Positions 1 to 9,719 of a stretch of 51,698 bases of DNA are shown here, piece after piece. The stretch comes from DALYDK01 sp964477125. Lineage in GTDB: Bacteria > Patescibacteriota > Saccharimonadia > Saccharimonadales > CAIOMD01. The notes below the pieces were generated by a model, which was given only the letters and a program-made list of their open reading frames with translations, was not told the DNA's origin and ran no database searches. The translations under genes and the position numbers were made by a program. The DNA is taken from positions 1-51,698 of the forward strand of contig CAYZCZ010000004.1 in NCBI GenBank assembly GCA_964477125.1, written 5' to 3'. Position 1 is the stretch's first letter. Each line of letters begins with the position of its first letter.

Positions 1-1
1 T

Positions 2-1342
2 CAAAAGTCTGAGTATAAAAACATAAATTTTGAAGTTGTTAGCGAATGGGACAAATACTTTCAGCTACATGTTATGTACCCGCAAACAGAAAATGCAAAT
101 ATCAACAAAGATGCTCGCCAAGAAATAGATAAATATGTCAATCCGTTTCGTAAGCTAATTTCTACCAATTCGAAAAAGTCTGAACGACCACTAGATTTAA
201 ACATAACAAGCGAAGTAAACTTTGCAAACGATTATGCTATAAATTTTATATATAAAGGTAGCCAGTATAATGGCACGCAACAAAGCCCTATTGAAACAAG
301 CCAACTTTATAATCGCCAAACAGGCCAAGTTATACCAACATCACAACTATTCTCAAACCCCAAGTATTTAAACGTACTAAGCCAACTTAGTTTAAAAGCA
401 CTGCCCAGTATATTAAAAAACGACTATAACGATGCCTTAGCCACAAAAGGTACAGCACCAAAATCAGAAAATTTTCAAAATTTCGATTTAGTTGATGATA
501 AAACAATATATATTATTTTTGAGCCTGGCCAAGTGGCCAATGAAAGCGTAGGCATAGTGAAAGCCCCTATTCAAATTGAACTAATTGACGATTATTTTAA
601 CGATGCTGAAATAAACAAATTTTTTCCAGATTACTTAACTCAGCTTCGCCAGCAAAAATTAGAAGATTTGAAACGCCTAGCCAGGCAAAATCTCCAGAAT
701 ATTCCACCTATTTCTATTGAGAATAAAACAGACTGTAAAGTAAAGAAGTGTATTGCCTTAACTTTTGACGACGGCCCAAGCGGAAGCACCACCCAAAGCG
801 TGCTAGACACTTTAAACCAAAACGGTGCTAAAGCCACATTTTTTATGATAGGTAGGCAAATTCCAGCCCAAGCCAGCATTGTTAAAAGTATTGCGAATGC
901 AGGCCACGAAATTGGTAACCACACGTGGGATCATATTGACATGGCTTACGCCGATGCGCCGACTTTAAAAGATCAAATATCTAAAACTTCGTATGCAATG
1001 GTCGATGTTTTGGGCAAACGCCCTGTGCTTGTAAGGCCACCATATGGGTCATTTAAGCCTACTACACTACAGACCGTAGCACAGCCGTTTATTATATGGA
1101 GCGTTGACCCAAAAGATTGGCAAGATAAGAACGCTGATACTGTTTACCAACGGGTTATGTCAAACGCACAACCCGGGGCAATTGTATTATCACACGATAT
1201 ACATCCTACAACCGCCGAAGCTTATAAAAGAATTATCCCCGAGCTAAAAGCCAAAGGGTATACCTTTGTAACTATATCCGATCTACTTAATATTGATTCA
1301 TCAAATCCAGCAGTTAAGTCTTATAACTTAATGAGCCAATAA
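2..1342 (+). CDS. Polysaccharide deacetylase (NodB domain), 5' partial
   Basis: The reading frame is open from base 2, so the gene begins upstream of the window and the ATG at 74 is probably internal. Counting from that ATG, about residues 40-200 resemble the RsiV-like DUF3298/DUF4163 region that precedes NodB domains in PdaC-type proteins. About residues 225-410 are the NodB deacetylase. Visible motifs are TFDDGPSG (catalytic Asp and metal Asp), HTWDH (metal His pair), RPPYG, WSVDPKDW and LSHDIH. The family removes acetyl groups from peptidoglycan or other surface glycans outside the cell. The N-terminal export signal is not visible because of truncation. The family call is firm; the substrate is unknown. 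Confidence 0.9.
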   Translation, partial: QKSEYKNINFEVVSEWDKYFQLHVMYPQTENANINKDARQEIDKYVNPFRKLISTNSKKSERPLDLNITSEVNFANDYAINFIYKGSQYNGTQQSPIETSQLYNRQTGQVIPTSQLFSNPKYLNVLSQLSLKALPSILKNDYNDALATKGTAPKSENFQNFDLVDDKTIYIIFEPGQVANESVGIVKAPIQIELIDDYFNDAEINKFFPDYLTQLRQQKLEDLKRLARQNLQNIPPISIENKTDCKVKKCIALTFDDGPSGSTTQSVLDTLNQNGAKATFFMIGRQIPAQASIVKSIANAGHEIGNHTWDHIDMAYADAPTLKDQISKTSYAMVDVLGKRPVLVRPPYGSFKPTTLQTVAQPFIIWSVDPKDWQDKNADTVYQRVMSNAQPGAIVLSHDIHPTTAEAYKRIIPELKAKGYTFVTISDLLNIDSSNPAVKSYNLMSQ

Positions 1343-1366
1343 TCTACTTATGGTAAATTACCGGCC

Positions 1367-2308
1367 CTAGTACAGTTTATTGACTACATAATTTAGCAAG
1401 CGTTCATGTATTTGCTTTTCGTGATAGTCATTTCCTCCAACAAATGCATGCTCGGCACCGTTAACCGGCATAAATATTGCGGAATTATTGTTTTGCTTTA
1501 ATTTATTAGTGAACTTTTCTGAGTCACTAGCCGGAACAATGCTATCTGAAGTACCATGGATTAGCAAAAAGGGCGGGGCATTGTTTAAATCGGCATACAT
1601 AGGGCTGGCCTGTTTTGCTAAGGCCTCATTCTTAGCTCCTAAATAATGAATTGCATTAATGTCTTTGTAATTAGTAATTTGGTTCCACAAATCACTAACC
1701 CCGTACAGCATAACAACTCCGTCAACTTCATTTTTTGTCTCAGGTATTAGAGCCTCCATGGCAGCCAAATGCCCGCCGGCACTATCACCCATAATTACTA
1801 TATTTCTTGTATCTATATTATATTTTTCTTCGTTTGCTCTTATGTGCTCCAATGCACAGTGCACGTCTTCGTTTTGTGACGGATATACAGCCTCATCAGC
1901 TAACCTGTAGTCAATAGAAACAAAGGCAATCCCCCTGGATGTAAACTCACCAGCGTAGTGTTCCTCTATCCCATTTATTCGATTTCCCCAACGCCAACCT
2001 CCTCCATGAACATTAACTACAACAGGAGCGTCTCCAAAAGGCCGATGTCTTGGAATAAATATGTCGTATTCTTGGCTTGGATTCTGTGTTTTGCAATACT
2101 TAATATCTCTAGTTACTATCGCGTTTTTCCTTACATCTTTACCAATAAAATGTTGAGTAATGGCAAAATAAAAAGTTTTATTAAGCAAAATTAGCATTAA
2201 TAGTAAAAATAAAGCAATAGTTAATAGAAAAGTTATTGCCAAGCTTCTACGTTTTATATAATTAAAAAGCATAATAAATTTTTTATCCTCTACAAACATT
2301 GTATACAA
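1367..2308 (-). CDS. Membrane-anchored alpha/beta-hydrolase (esterase/lipase-like)
   Basis: This 313-residue protein has a hydrophobic segment near residues 25-45, so the hydrolase domain is probably outside the membrane. The domain shows the oxyanion motif HGGGW, the nucleophile elbow GDSAGG, an Asp region near GTSDSIVP and a His in GAEHAFVGG. This is the hormone-sensitive-lipase/BD-FAE-like arrangement (Abhydrolase_3 type). It is convergent with the deacetylase upstream and divergent from pyrD, whose start lies 85 bases away. The substrate cannot be inferred. The first Met (MYTMFVEDK) is kept, but the Met at residue 13 just before the membrane segment is an alternative start. Confidence 0.8.
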   Translation of the reverse strand: MYTMFVEDKKFIMLFNYIKRRSLAITFLLTIALFLLLMLILLNKTFYFAITQHFIGKDVRKNAIVTRDIKYCKTQNPSQEYDIFIPRHRPFGDAPVVVNVHGGGWRWGNRINGIEEHYAGEFTSRGIAFVSIDYRLADEAVYPSQNEDVHCALEHIRANEEKYNIDTRNIVIMGDSAGGHLAAMEALIPETKNEVDGVVMLYGVSDLWNQITNYKDINAIHYLGAKNEALAKQASPMYADLNNAPPFLLIHGTSDSIVPASDSEKFTNKLKQNNNSAIFMPVNGAEHAFVGGNDYHEKQIHERLLNYVVNKLY

Positions 2309-2393
2309 GACTACGGTCGATTAACAGTATTCAAATACATATGCAAAAACTGAATTTGTATATAAGTTTTTTAAGGTCTAAACTTATTGAAAG

Positions 2394-3509
2394 ATGATTA
2401 AAATAATAAGTTCTTCTAGCAGAATTTTGTACGGCCATATTGCTAAGCCTATATTATTTAAAAATGATCCTGAAAAAGTTCACGACACAACTGTTAAGCT
2501 AGCAAATTTTTCAAAAAAACATCGACCCTTAAGGTACGCAATAAATAAATCTTATGCATACAATAATCCAATACTCACTCAAAAAATCGACGGCTTAGAT
2601 TTTAAAAACCCTATTGGCTTAGCTGCTGGGTGGGATAAGGATGCAAATACAATTGGACTCATGCCAAGTTTAGGTTTTGGTTTTGCAGAAGTAGGCTCAA
2701 TTACCAAATATGCATATGCAGGAAATGATGGCACTAGGCTTTGGCGATTACCAAAATCTAAAAGTATTCTTGTATATTACGGTCTTAAAAACGAAGGCGT
2801 AGATATAATAGCTCCAAGAATAAAATCTCAGCCTGTTCCGATTATTGTTGGCACAAATATTGCTAGAACTAATAGTAAAGACTGCTCTGACGATGCGGTA
2901 AGCATAAAGGATTATGCATATTCATTTGAAAAACTAGCCAAAATTGGTGATTATTTTACTGTAAATATAAGTTGCCCAAATACATTTGGCGGTCAGCCAT
3001 TTCACGACAAAAAACGTCTAGAGGCTTTACTTATCGAACTAGATAAAATTCCTACGAAAAAGCCTGTTTATATTAAAGTTTCGCCAGATATATCTTTAGC
3101 AGAGAGGCAAAACATAGCAAGATTATCTTTTAAGCATAATGTTCAAGGTTTTATTTGCGGAAATCTTACAAAAAGCAGAGAAAATCATAGTATAAGAGAT
3201 AGTGGCATACCTGATTTCGGTGGAATGAGTGGTATGGTTGTTCAAAAATTATCCGACGAATTAGTTTCAGATATGTACCAACTAACCAAAGGACGAAAAA
3301 CCATTATTGGACTCGGTGGTGTCTTTACGGCCGAAGATGCTTACAGAAAAATTAAGCTTGGTGCCAGCTTGGTTCAAATGTTAACTGGGCTAATATACCA
3401 AGGGCCTCAAGTTGTTGGCCAAATAAACTACGATTTATCGAAATTAATCCAAAAAGATGGCTACGACAATATTTCTGATGCTATTGGTAGCCAAACAAAA
3501 GACAGCTAA
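2394..3509 (+). CDS. pyrD: Dihydroorotate dehydrogenase, class-2-like
   Basis: This enzyme oxidises dihydroorotate to orotate in pyrimidine synthesis. The 371-residue length and the N-terminal helical region with PEKVHDTTVKLANF match the membrane-associated class 2 (quinone) enzymes. FMN-site motifs include GLAAGWDKDAN, the VGSIT strand, YIKVSPD and the C-terminal IIGLGGVFTAEDAY. The active-site loop reads NISCPNTFGG, with Cys where class 2 enzymes normally have Ser. A short ORF (2341-2397, 18 residues) overlaps the start codon as ATGA and could couple translation. No other pyrimidine gene is present in the window. Confidence 0.88.
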   Translation: MIKIISSSSRILYGHIAKPILFKNDPEKVHDTTVKLANFSKKHRPLRYAINKSYAYNNPILTQKIDGLDFKNPIGLAAGWDKDANTIGLMPSLGFGFAEVGSITKYAYAGNDGTRLWRLPKSKSILVYYGLKNEGVDIIAPRIKSQPVPIIVGTNIARTNSKDCSDDAVSIKDYAYSFEKLAKIGDYFTVNISCPNTFGGQPFHDKKRLEALLIELDKIPTKKPVYIKVSPDISLAERQNIARLSFKHNVQGFICGNLTKSRENHSIRDSGIPDFGGMSGMVVQKLSDELVSDMYQLTKGRKTIIGLGGVFTAEDAYRKIKLGASLVQMLTGLIYQGPQVVGQINYDLSKLIQKDGYDNISDAIGSQTKDS

Positions 3510-4415
3510 TTACTTTTTACTAGTTTTTTTAGCATCTTCATTAATTGTTCTTACTACTCGTTGAGGCAACGGAATCTCAATATTATTTTTATCAAACGAT
3601 TCCTTTATTCGCTCCCTAAATTCACTTGCAATATCCCATTGTTTCCCGGGCTTAACCTTACCGAGAGCCCTGACTGTAAGCTGAGATTCATCGAACCGTA
3701 ACATTGTTTGGTAAGTAATTGGTTCTATAAACTGGCCCTTCCACTGCGGATCGTCGGCCATTTTTTTACCAACTTTATCAATTAATAATTTAACCTTATC
3801 AATATCAGCATCATAAGACGCTCCAAGCTCAACGTTAACATTAGCGTAGCCATATGTTTTATTTATGATAGCCCTAGCCATACTATGTGGCACCACGTGC
3901 AAAGCCCCATCAATATCTCGTAGCTTAACGGTTCTAAGAGAAATATCTTCAACTACGCCGGCATGATCTTGGTCGATAGTAATTACATCGCCTATACGAT
4001 ATTGGTCTTCGAACAATGCCATCATACCAACATACAAATCCATAATAATATCCTTGCCAGCAATACCTATGGCAATACCAATAATACCGGCACTAGCGAA
4101 AATTGCCGCCAAATAATGTTGCAAAGGTGTTACTGAAATAATTGCAAAAACACCAATTAACCAAATAATAATAGATGCAATTTTACGAAATGCCTGCGAC
4201 AAAGTTTCAAATCGTTTTTTACTAATGCTAATTCGGTTCTTTTTAGCCTGAGCTAAATAAGCTCTTTCGAAATAACTATTAGACATTACATCAACAATTT
4301 TTTGAGCAATAAACATTCCGGCAAAAATAAGTACTACCTGAAGGATAGGCGTAGTTGCTATTGTATCTTTCACAGACTGGAAAGCGGTAGGTAATTCTGC
4401 AATTGTTTTTATCAT
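3510..4415 (-). CDS. Small-conductance mechanosensitive channel (MscS family)
   Basis: This 301-residue membrane protein has three hydrophobic segments at about 25-45, 75-95 and 100-125. The third continues into the Gly/Ala-rich pore helix (IIGIAIGIAGKD), then the MscS beta domain (YRIGDVITIDQDHAGVVEDISLRTVKLRD and VVPHS). It should act as a tension-gated channel that releases solutes on osmotic downshock. An AAGGAAT ribosome-binding site lies upstream of the ATG. The gene ends directly against pyrD in convergent orientation, with no spacer between the two stops. The C-terminal domain ends in a Lys-rich tail. Confidence 0.9.
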   Translation of the reverse strand: MIKTIAELPTAFQSVKDTIATTPILQVVLIFAGMFIAQKIVDVMSNSYFERAYLAQAKKNRISISKKRFETLSQAFRKIASIIIWLIGVFAIISVTPLQHYLAAIFASAGIIGIAIGIAGKDIIMDLYVGMMALFEDQYRIGDVITIDQDHAGVVEDISLRTVKLRDIDGALHVVPHSMARAIINKTYGYANVNVELGASYDADIDKVKLLIDKVGKKMADDPQWKGQFIEPITYQTMLRFDESQLTVRALGKVKPGKQWDIASEFRERIKESFDKNNIEIPLPQRVVRTINEDAKKTSKK

Positions 4416-4459
4416 TTTTTATTCCTTTACTACACTAGTAGGGTATCATATTTAAGTAG

Positions 4460-7400
4460 ATGAATCCAAAAAATAACCATAATAATTTTGCAAGTAGCTA
4501 TAAGCTATTAAACCCCGCTCAAAAAGAAGCGGTAGATACAATTGACGGACCAGTCTTGGTAGTAGCAGGTCCTGGAACTGGCAAAACCCAGCTTTTGGCG
4601 CTTAGGGTTGCAAATATTTTAGATAAAACAGATACTTTGCCACAGAATATTTTATGCCTAACCTTTACCGAGGTTGGTGCTCGAAATATGCGAGAGCGCA
4701 TTGCTAATTTTATTGGCCAACCAGCTTATGACGTAAGGATTAGTACTTACCACGGTTTTGGTAGCGATATAATCCGAGAAAATAACGAATATTTCCTAGA
4801 ATATGGTGACAGCCAACCAATAGACAAGATTGGCCAGCATAAAATAATGAACGAAATATATGACAAATTGTCAGCTAAGAATATTCTATGGCGAAGTGAA
4901 GTTTACCTTAAAGATGCCTTAAGCTTAATCAGTGAATGTAAAAGGGCTGATCTCAAACCTGAGAATCTAGTTGATATAGCAAAAATAAACCAGACTTATC
5001 TTACCCACACTAACCCAATTGTTAGCCAAAAGCTTTTTGGGTTACAACGAATTAGTAAAAGCAGTCTTCCTATATTCGAAAATTTATTTATTTACTTGCA
5101 GAAAAATAATGACACCCAGAAGCTTCCTGGTAATTTATCCAGCATTGGCGATTTATTAGTAACTTCTTTAGCCGAAAGCTTGTTACAGGCCAACGAAACA
5201 GGCAAGACCAATCCAATTACCAAATGGAAAAATGATTGGCTGGCAAAAGATAGTAAAGATAACTGGATAATAAGTGGCCTAAAAGAAACGGAAAAATTAT
5301 TAGGCCTAGCAGATATATACCAAAAATATAATTCTGCACTAATAAATCAGGGGTTGTTTGATTACGATGATATGATTTTACGAGCAATACATTCTATCGA
5401 ACAAAATGATGATTTGCGCTTTAGCCTACAAGAAAAATACCAATATATAATGCTCGATGAATTCCAAGACACCAACCTATCACAGCTAAAGCTTATTGAA
5501 CTACTTACGAACAACCCTGCTAGCGAAGGTCGGCCAAATATATTAGCGGTAGGCGATGACGACCAAGCAATATATAGTTTCCAGGGTGCAGACCTTACAA
5601 ATATGCTTCGTTTTAGGGGTAACTATAAAAATGTTTCAGTCATAACATTAACAGAAAACTGGCGTTCTCACAGTGATGTTCTGTCATTGGCTAGTGCTAT
5701 CTCAAACCAAATAGAAGATCGGCTCCATAATAAGCTTGGCTTTAAAAATAAAAATTTAATTGCTAAAAACCCCAAAATCTCTTCAAGCCACATAGTAAGG
5801 CACAACTTCAATAGTGACCTTGCAGAACTAGCTTGGGTGGCTAACAATATTAGCCAACAAATAATTAGTGGAGTTAGCCCTTCAGAAATTGCTGTTTTAG
5901 CGCCAAAACATAAATATTTAGAGCCCCTAGTTGGATACTTAAATAAATTAGATATCCCCATACGTTATGACAAAAGGGAAGATATATTCGAAGACCGACA
6001 CATTCAGGATTTACTAAATATGGCCAACTTGGTGGTTGCACTATCAGAAAACGACCACGATACAGCCAATGCATTATGGCCAATCGTCCTCAGCGGTGAC
6101 CAATGGGATTTACCTACTAGCACTATATGGAAAATTTCATGGCAATCTAACAAAAACAACCGATCCGAAGACCAAGATAGTGAATGGCAAGCGTTAATGA
6201 TGGAGTCGTCAGAGCTAAAGCCTATAGCATTATTTTTTACCAAATTATCGCTTCTTGCTCGCACGGAAACCCTAGAAACTATATTTGATTATCTAATAGG
6301 TACCTCTCCCTTAAAACTGGGTGAGGAAAACTTAGAAGAATTCACGGCACCTTATTTTGAATACTACTTTGGGGCAAATGCACGTATCCAAAATATAAAT
6401 AATTTCGAGCAATTACTATCTAACCTTACTGTCCTTAGGCAAAAACTTCGTGATTATAATAAAGGCGGGGAAGAAATACTAAAATTGAGTGATTTCATAG
6501 AGTTTTATCAAGCCTATAATCAAGCCAGTGAGAAGCTACTCAATACAAGCCCGTACCATAGTAGTGAAAATGCTGTCCAGCTATTAACCGCTTATGGTGC
6601 AAAAGGTCTTGAATTTGGAAACGTTTATATACTAGCTACACTTGATGATGTTTGGGGCATGAAAGCCAGGGGAAACAGTAACAAAATAAGTTTGCCTAAA
6701 AACCTCCAAATAATTAAACGCGCAGGCCAATCTAAAGATGAACGGAAAAGACTTTTTTTTGTAGCTTTATCACGTGCCAAGCACGCCCTCTACTTAACTA
6801 GCCATAGTCAAAATTACGGTGGTAAAAATATGACTTGGCTTGAATTTCTTAATGAATATACCTCGGATGATATTACAGCCAGTCCTCATTTACCAACAGG
6901 CAATCAACAGCTTCATGAATCTGACCTAGAAGCCCCATTGTTAAAAAATCTGCAAACTTTCTGGCACAGTAGGCATTCCAAAGGCGCCAAAGAAACAGAC
7001 TTGATAGAGCTCCTTAAACCTAGGCTTGAAACGTTTCAACTAAGCGCTACAGACCTCAACCATTTTACAGACTTAATATATGGCGGACCGGAAAGCTTTT
7101 TGCTTAACAAAATTTTAAAATTCCCAAAAGGTCCCACAGCCGATGGCCAGTATGGTAATGCAATGCACGAAACCATGGAAGTGATTTTAAATATATTTAA
7201 AAAAGACGGGGAATTGCCCGATACCGACCAAGTTATAAATATTTTTGGAAAAAAACTAAAAACTAAAAAACTAAGCAAAGACGATTTTATTCGCCAACTC
7301 GAAAAAGGTGAAGTTGCACTAAGCTATTTCATGCCGGAATGGTGGCCCAATTTTAACCCTAGTGCCGAGGCCGAATATAGCTTCCGGCAAGAAGGTTGTT

Positions 7401-7831
7401 TTGTTGATGATGCGCACCTAAGTGGAATGCTAGACCAAATTATCGTCGATCACGACCAAAAAACCATTGAAGTAATAGATTTTAAAACTGGTAAACCACA
7501 TAACAAATGGAATTCATCTGACGCAAAGCTACATAAATATCGTCAACAACTATTGTTTTACCAAATACTTGTAAGCGAATCACACTCTTTTAAAAATTAC
7601 GACGTTGTTAGTGGCAGGCTTGTATTTGTTGAACATAACGACGATAAGCTTATTGATGAGTTAGGGCTGGAGTATTCTAAGGAAATTGATGCTATTGATA
7701 GAACTAAAAAACTAATAAAAGCAGTTTGGAAATGCATCATGGATTTACAGTTTCCAGATGTTAGCGAATACGACAAAACCGCCAAAGGCATAAAAGAATT
7801 CGAAGATTGGCTAATTGAATCTTATAGCTAA
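4460..7831 (+). CDS. UvrD/Rep-family helicase fused to a RecB-type nuclease domain
   Basis: This 1123-residue protein begins with superfamily 1 helicase motifs: LNPAQKEAV (Q-motif region), GPGTGKT (Walker A, near residue 40), DEFQDTN (Walker B), DDDQAIYSFQGA (motif III), TENWRS (motif IV) and the late motif ALSRAKHALYLT. From about residue 880 it has a PD-(D/E)XK nuclease of the AddB/RecB class: GNAMHETME, then EVIDFKTGKPHNK, then YRQQLLFYQIL. This is an AddA-like layout for processing double-strand breaks. The usual AddB/RecC partner is not in the window. A TATCAT element 10 bases before the ATG suggests a short or absent leader. Confidence 0.92.
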   Translation: MNPKNNHNNFASSYKLLNPAQKEAVDTIDGPVLVVAGPGTGKTQLLALRVANILDKTDTLPQNILCLTFTEVGARNMRERIANFIGQPAYDVRISTYHGFGSDIIRENNEYFLEYGDSQPIDKIGQHKIMNEIYDKLSAKNILWRSEVYLKDALSLISECKRADLKPENLVDIAKINQTYLTHTNPIVSQKLFGLQRISKSSLPIFENLFIYLQKNNDTQKLPGNLSSIGDLLVTSLAESLLQANETGKTNPITKWKNDWLAKDSKDNWIISGLKETEKLLGLADIYQKYNSALINQGLFDYDDMILRAIHSIEQNDDLRFSLQEKYQYIMLDEFQDTNLSQLKLIELLTNNPASEGRPNILAVGDDDQAIYSFQGADLTNMLRFRGNYKNVSVITLTENWRSHSDVLSLASAISNQIEDRLHNKLGFKNKNLIAKNPKISSSHIVRHNFNSDLAELAWVANNISQQIISGVSPSEIAVLAPKHKYLEPLVGYLNKLDIPIRYDKREDIFEDRHIQDLLNMANLVVALSENDHDTANALWPIVLSGDQWDLPTSTIWKISWQSNKNNRSEDQDSEWQALMMESSELKPIALFFTKLSLLARTETLETIFDYLIGTSPLKLGEENLEEFTAPYFEYYFGANARIQNINNFEQLLSNLTVLRQKLRDYNKGGEEILKLSDFIEFYQAYNQASEKLLNTSPYHSSENAVQLLTAYGAKGLEFGNVYILATLDDVWGMKARGNSNKISLPKNLQIIKRAGQSKDERKRLFFVALSRAKHALYLTSHSQNYGGKNMTWLEFLNEYTSDDITASPHLPTGNQQLHESDLEAPLLKNLQTFWHSRHSKGAKETDLIELLKPRLETFQLSATDLNHFTDLIYGGPESFLLNKILKFPKGPTADGQYGNAMHETMEVILNIFKKDGELPDTDQVINIFGKKLKTKKLSKDDFIRQLEKGEVALSYFMPEWWPNFNPSAEAEYSFRQEGCFVDDAHLSGMLDQIIVDHDQKTIEVIDFKTGKPHNKWNSSDAKLHKYRQQLLFYQILVSESHSFKNYDVVSGRLVFVEHNDDKLIDELGLEYSKEIDAIDRTKKLIKAVWKCIMDLQFPDVSEYDKTAKGIKEFEDWLIESYS

Positions 7832-7834
7832 ACA

Positions 7835-7934
7835 NNNNNNNNNNNNNNNNNNNNNNNNNNNNNNNNNNNNNNNNNNNNNNNNNNNNNNNNNNNNNNNNNN
7901 NNNNNNNNNNNNNNNNNNNNNNNNNNNNNNNNNN
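7835..7934. other. Assembly gap (100 N) with 33-base duplicated flank
   Basis: Exactly 100 N. The 33 bases before the gap (7802-7834) are repeated exactly after it (7935-7967). The contig ends therefore overlap, and the true sequence is probably continuous with one copy removed. Confidence 0.95.
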
Positions 7935-8028
7935 GAAGATTGGCTAATTGAATCTTATAGCTAAACAAATGATATAAAAATAGTAATAATTATATTTACA
8001 ATTTTAAATTTTTATATATATTTAAGAT

Positions 8029-8048
8029 GCCATAAATAGATGGCTTTT
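8029..8048 (+). terminator. Possible terminator after the helicase gene
   Basis: GCCAT and ATGGC pair around a 6-base loop, followed by TTTT. The stem is only 5 bp, so the call is weak. The rest of 7968-8150 is AT-rich with another short hairpin (ATAGAAT/ATTCTAT near 8120) and no coding signal. Confidence 0.4.
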
Positions 8049-8149
8049 CTACGAATGGGGAGCTACAAAACCAGTTGTCTATAGCAGGGCGCATCATTTT
8101 TATTGGTGCTTTTCAAAATAGAATCACAAATTCTATCCTGGCTAATAGG

Positions 8150-8185
8150 TAAAAAAATAGAATGGCCAGTTTCCCGGCCATTCTA
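8150..8185 (-). terminator. Intrinsic terminator of the aquaporin gene
   Basis: TAGAATGGCC (8158-8167) pairs perfectly with GGCCATTCTA (8176-8185) around an 8-base loop. On the minus strand the stem is followed by a run of T (the A run at 8151-8157). It lies 25 bases beyond the aquaporin stop codon. Confidence 0.85.
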
Positions 8186-8210
8186 AATTAAACTAATGAC
8201 TTATCTATTA

Positions 8211-8942
8211 CTATTTTTTTGTAACTTTTTTTGCAGATTTTTTAGCTGGAGCTTTTTTAGCTACCTTTTTCTCTACAACGGGTGCCTCTACTTTTTTAGT
8301 AGCCACAGCCGGTACGACAACTTTTTTCTCTGAAATGACTGGGTTTATAACAAAAGCTACTAGCCCAAATCCAACCAAAGCACCAACTATTGGCCCAAAG
8401 ATATAATTCACATCCATTACCCTAACGCCAACGGCAACAGCAGGGTTTAATACCCCAACGGAAGCCAAAGTTGCAGCTATTATACCTAAAAATAAACCAG
8501 CACCAACTGTATAAGCCGCTTGGTAACCTTCAAGTTTTTGAGTAATAACAGCAGCAACCGCCGAACCAAATATTACAGCGCCGATAGCTTCAGCGGTAAA
8601 AATTCGCCAATCAAATGAACCAGCTGTATTTGGTAACTTTTGGTTAACTAGCATTTCAAACACTTTGAAAGCCGCAAATGCACCGGCTACCTGCACAATT
8701 ACATAGCCCAAAGCACGTAAAGGACTTATATTACGAATAGCCAATGCAGCTATAGAGATTGCTGGGTTAAAATGACCCCCGCTAATTTTACCAAACGCAC
8801 TTACCATAACCGTAATGGTTACACCAGCAGCAATAGCTGTAAAAAATGGATACCCCAACCTACTAACACTTAAAACTGCAAGCACTAACGCAAAAACACC
8901 AAGTGCCTCTGCTACCAGTGCGGCAACATGACGTTGCTTCAT
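8211..8942 (-). CDS. Aquaporin / MIP-family channel
   Basis: This 243-residue protein has six membrane segments and both signature half-helices: GGHFNPAIS and GVLNPAVAVGVR. The NPA boxes line the pore for water or small neutral solutes. The second box is followed by Arg, as in water-selective aquaporins, but AqpZ and GlpF types cannot be separated with certainty. The C-terminal 35 residues are a Lys/Ala/Pro-rich tail with KKxAKKxxxKK repeats, resembling histone-like tails and unusual for a channel; it may contact nucleic acid or acidic lipid. A strong AGGAGGG ribosome-binding site precedes the ATG. Confidence 0.9.
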   Translation of the reverse strand: MKQRHVAALVAEALGVFALVLAVLSVSRLGYPFFTAIAAGVTITVMVSAFGKISGGHFNPAISIAALAIRNISPLRALGYVIVQVAGAFAAFKVFEMLVNQKLPNTAGSFDWRIFTAEAIGAVIFGSAVAAVITQKLEGYQAAYTVGAGLFLGIIAATLASVGVLNPAVAVGVRVMDVNYIFGPIVGALVGFGLVAFVINPVISEKKVVVPAVATKKVEAPVVEKKVAKKAPAKKSAKKVTKK

Positions 8943-9062
8943 ATTTTAGACCCTCCTAAATTTAATCTTATAGCATTAGCTTAAGAAGATATCACTAAAA
9001 AATCAAGTATTTTAATGTTATTACCTATTATTACAACGCATATCTATGTAAAATATTTAAAT

Positions 9063-9629
9063 ATGTTTGATGATTACAAAACTAAAGAAAGCGTCATAGT
9101 CGTATATACTGGCGATGGCAAAGGCAAAACAAGCGCTAGCCTTGGGCTTATGGCACGTGCCCTTGGAGCCGGCTGGAATGTTGCCTATATTCAGTTTATA
9201 AAAAGCTGGAAAGTTAACGAGCACGAATTTATATCAACTATACAGCCAGTTTATAAAGACAAGCTATTTTTTTACAAAGGCGGGGCAGGGTTTTACAATG
9301 CTGGTGATATGAGCGCCAAAGGGGTAAGTGAAAAAGAGCATAAAAATATGGCTAAAGACACTCTCCAAAAAGCACTAAGTTGTGCCACTGGCGGGCAGTA
9401 CGACCTAGTTGTATGCGACGAAATTAATAACGCCGTTAATGACGGCTTACTGACATCTAAAGACTTAGAAGGCCTAATAAACGGCCGTTCTGCTAAAACC
9501 AGCCTCTGTCTAACTGGGCGCAATTTTCCTAATAAATTGTTACCAATGGTAGATATTGCTACAAATATGACAAAAATTAAACATCACTTCGATGAAAAAT
9601 ATCTAGCAAACCCTGGTATAGATTTTTAA
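9063..9629 (+). CDS. cobO: Corrinoid (cob(I)alamin) adenosyltransferase, CobO/BtuR type
   Basis: This enzyme transfers the adenosyl group of ATP to reduced corrinoid. The P-loop variant GDGKGKTSAS sits near residue 20 and is followed by ARALGAGWNVAYIQFIKSW, typical of the family. Later motifs are VVCDEINNAVNDGLL and LTGRNFP. I prefer the ATG at 9063 (188 residues), because family proteins start shortly before VVYTGDGKGKT and a -10-like TATGTAAAAT lies about 11 bases upstream. An in-frame ATG at 9015 would add 16 residues. No corrinoid synthesis or corrinoid-dependent enzyme is visible in the window, so it probably acts on scavenged cofactor. Confidence 0.9.
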   Translation: MFDDYKTKESVIVVYTGDGKGKTSASLGLMARALGAGWNVAYIQFIKSWKVNEHEFISTIQPVYKDKLFFYKGGAGFYNAGDMSAKGVSEKEHKNMAKDTLQKALSCATGGQYDLVVCDEINNAVNDGLLTSKDLEGLINGRSAKTSLCLTGRNFPNKLLPMVDIATNMTKIKHHFDEKYLANPGIDF

Positions 9630-9719
9630 GCAGATTGATTTATATTGTTGTTTATTTAAATTTTAGATTTGTTAATAAACAAGTTAGGCTATAAATAGAA
9701 TAATAAATTAGGGGGAAAT

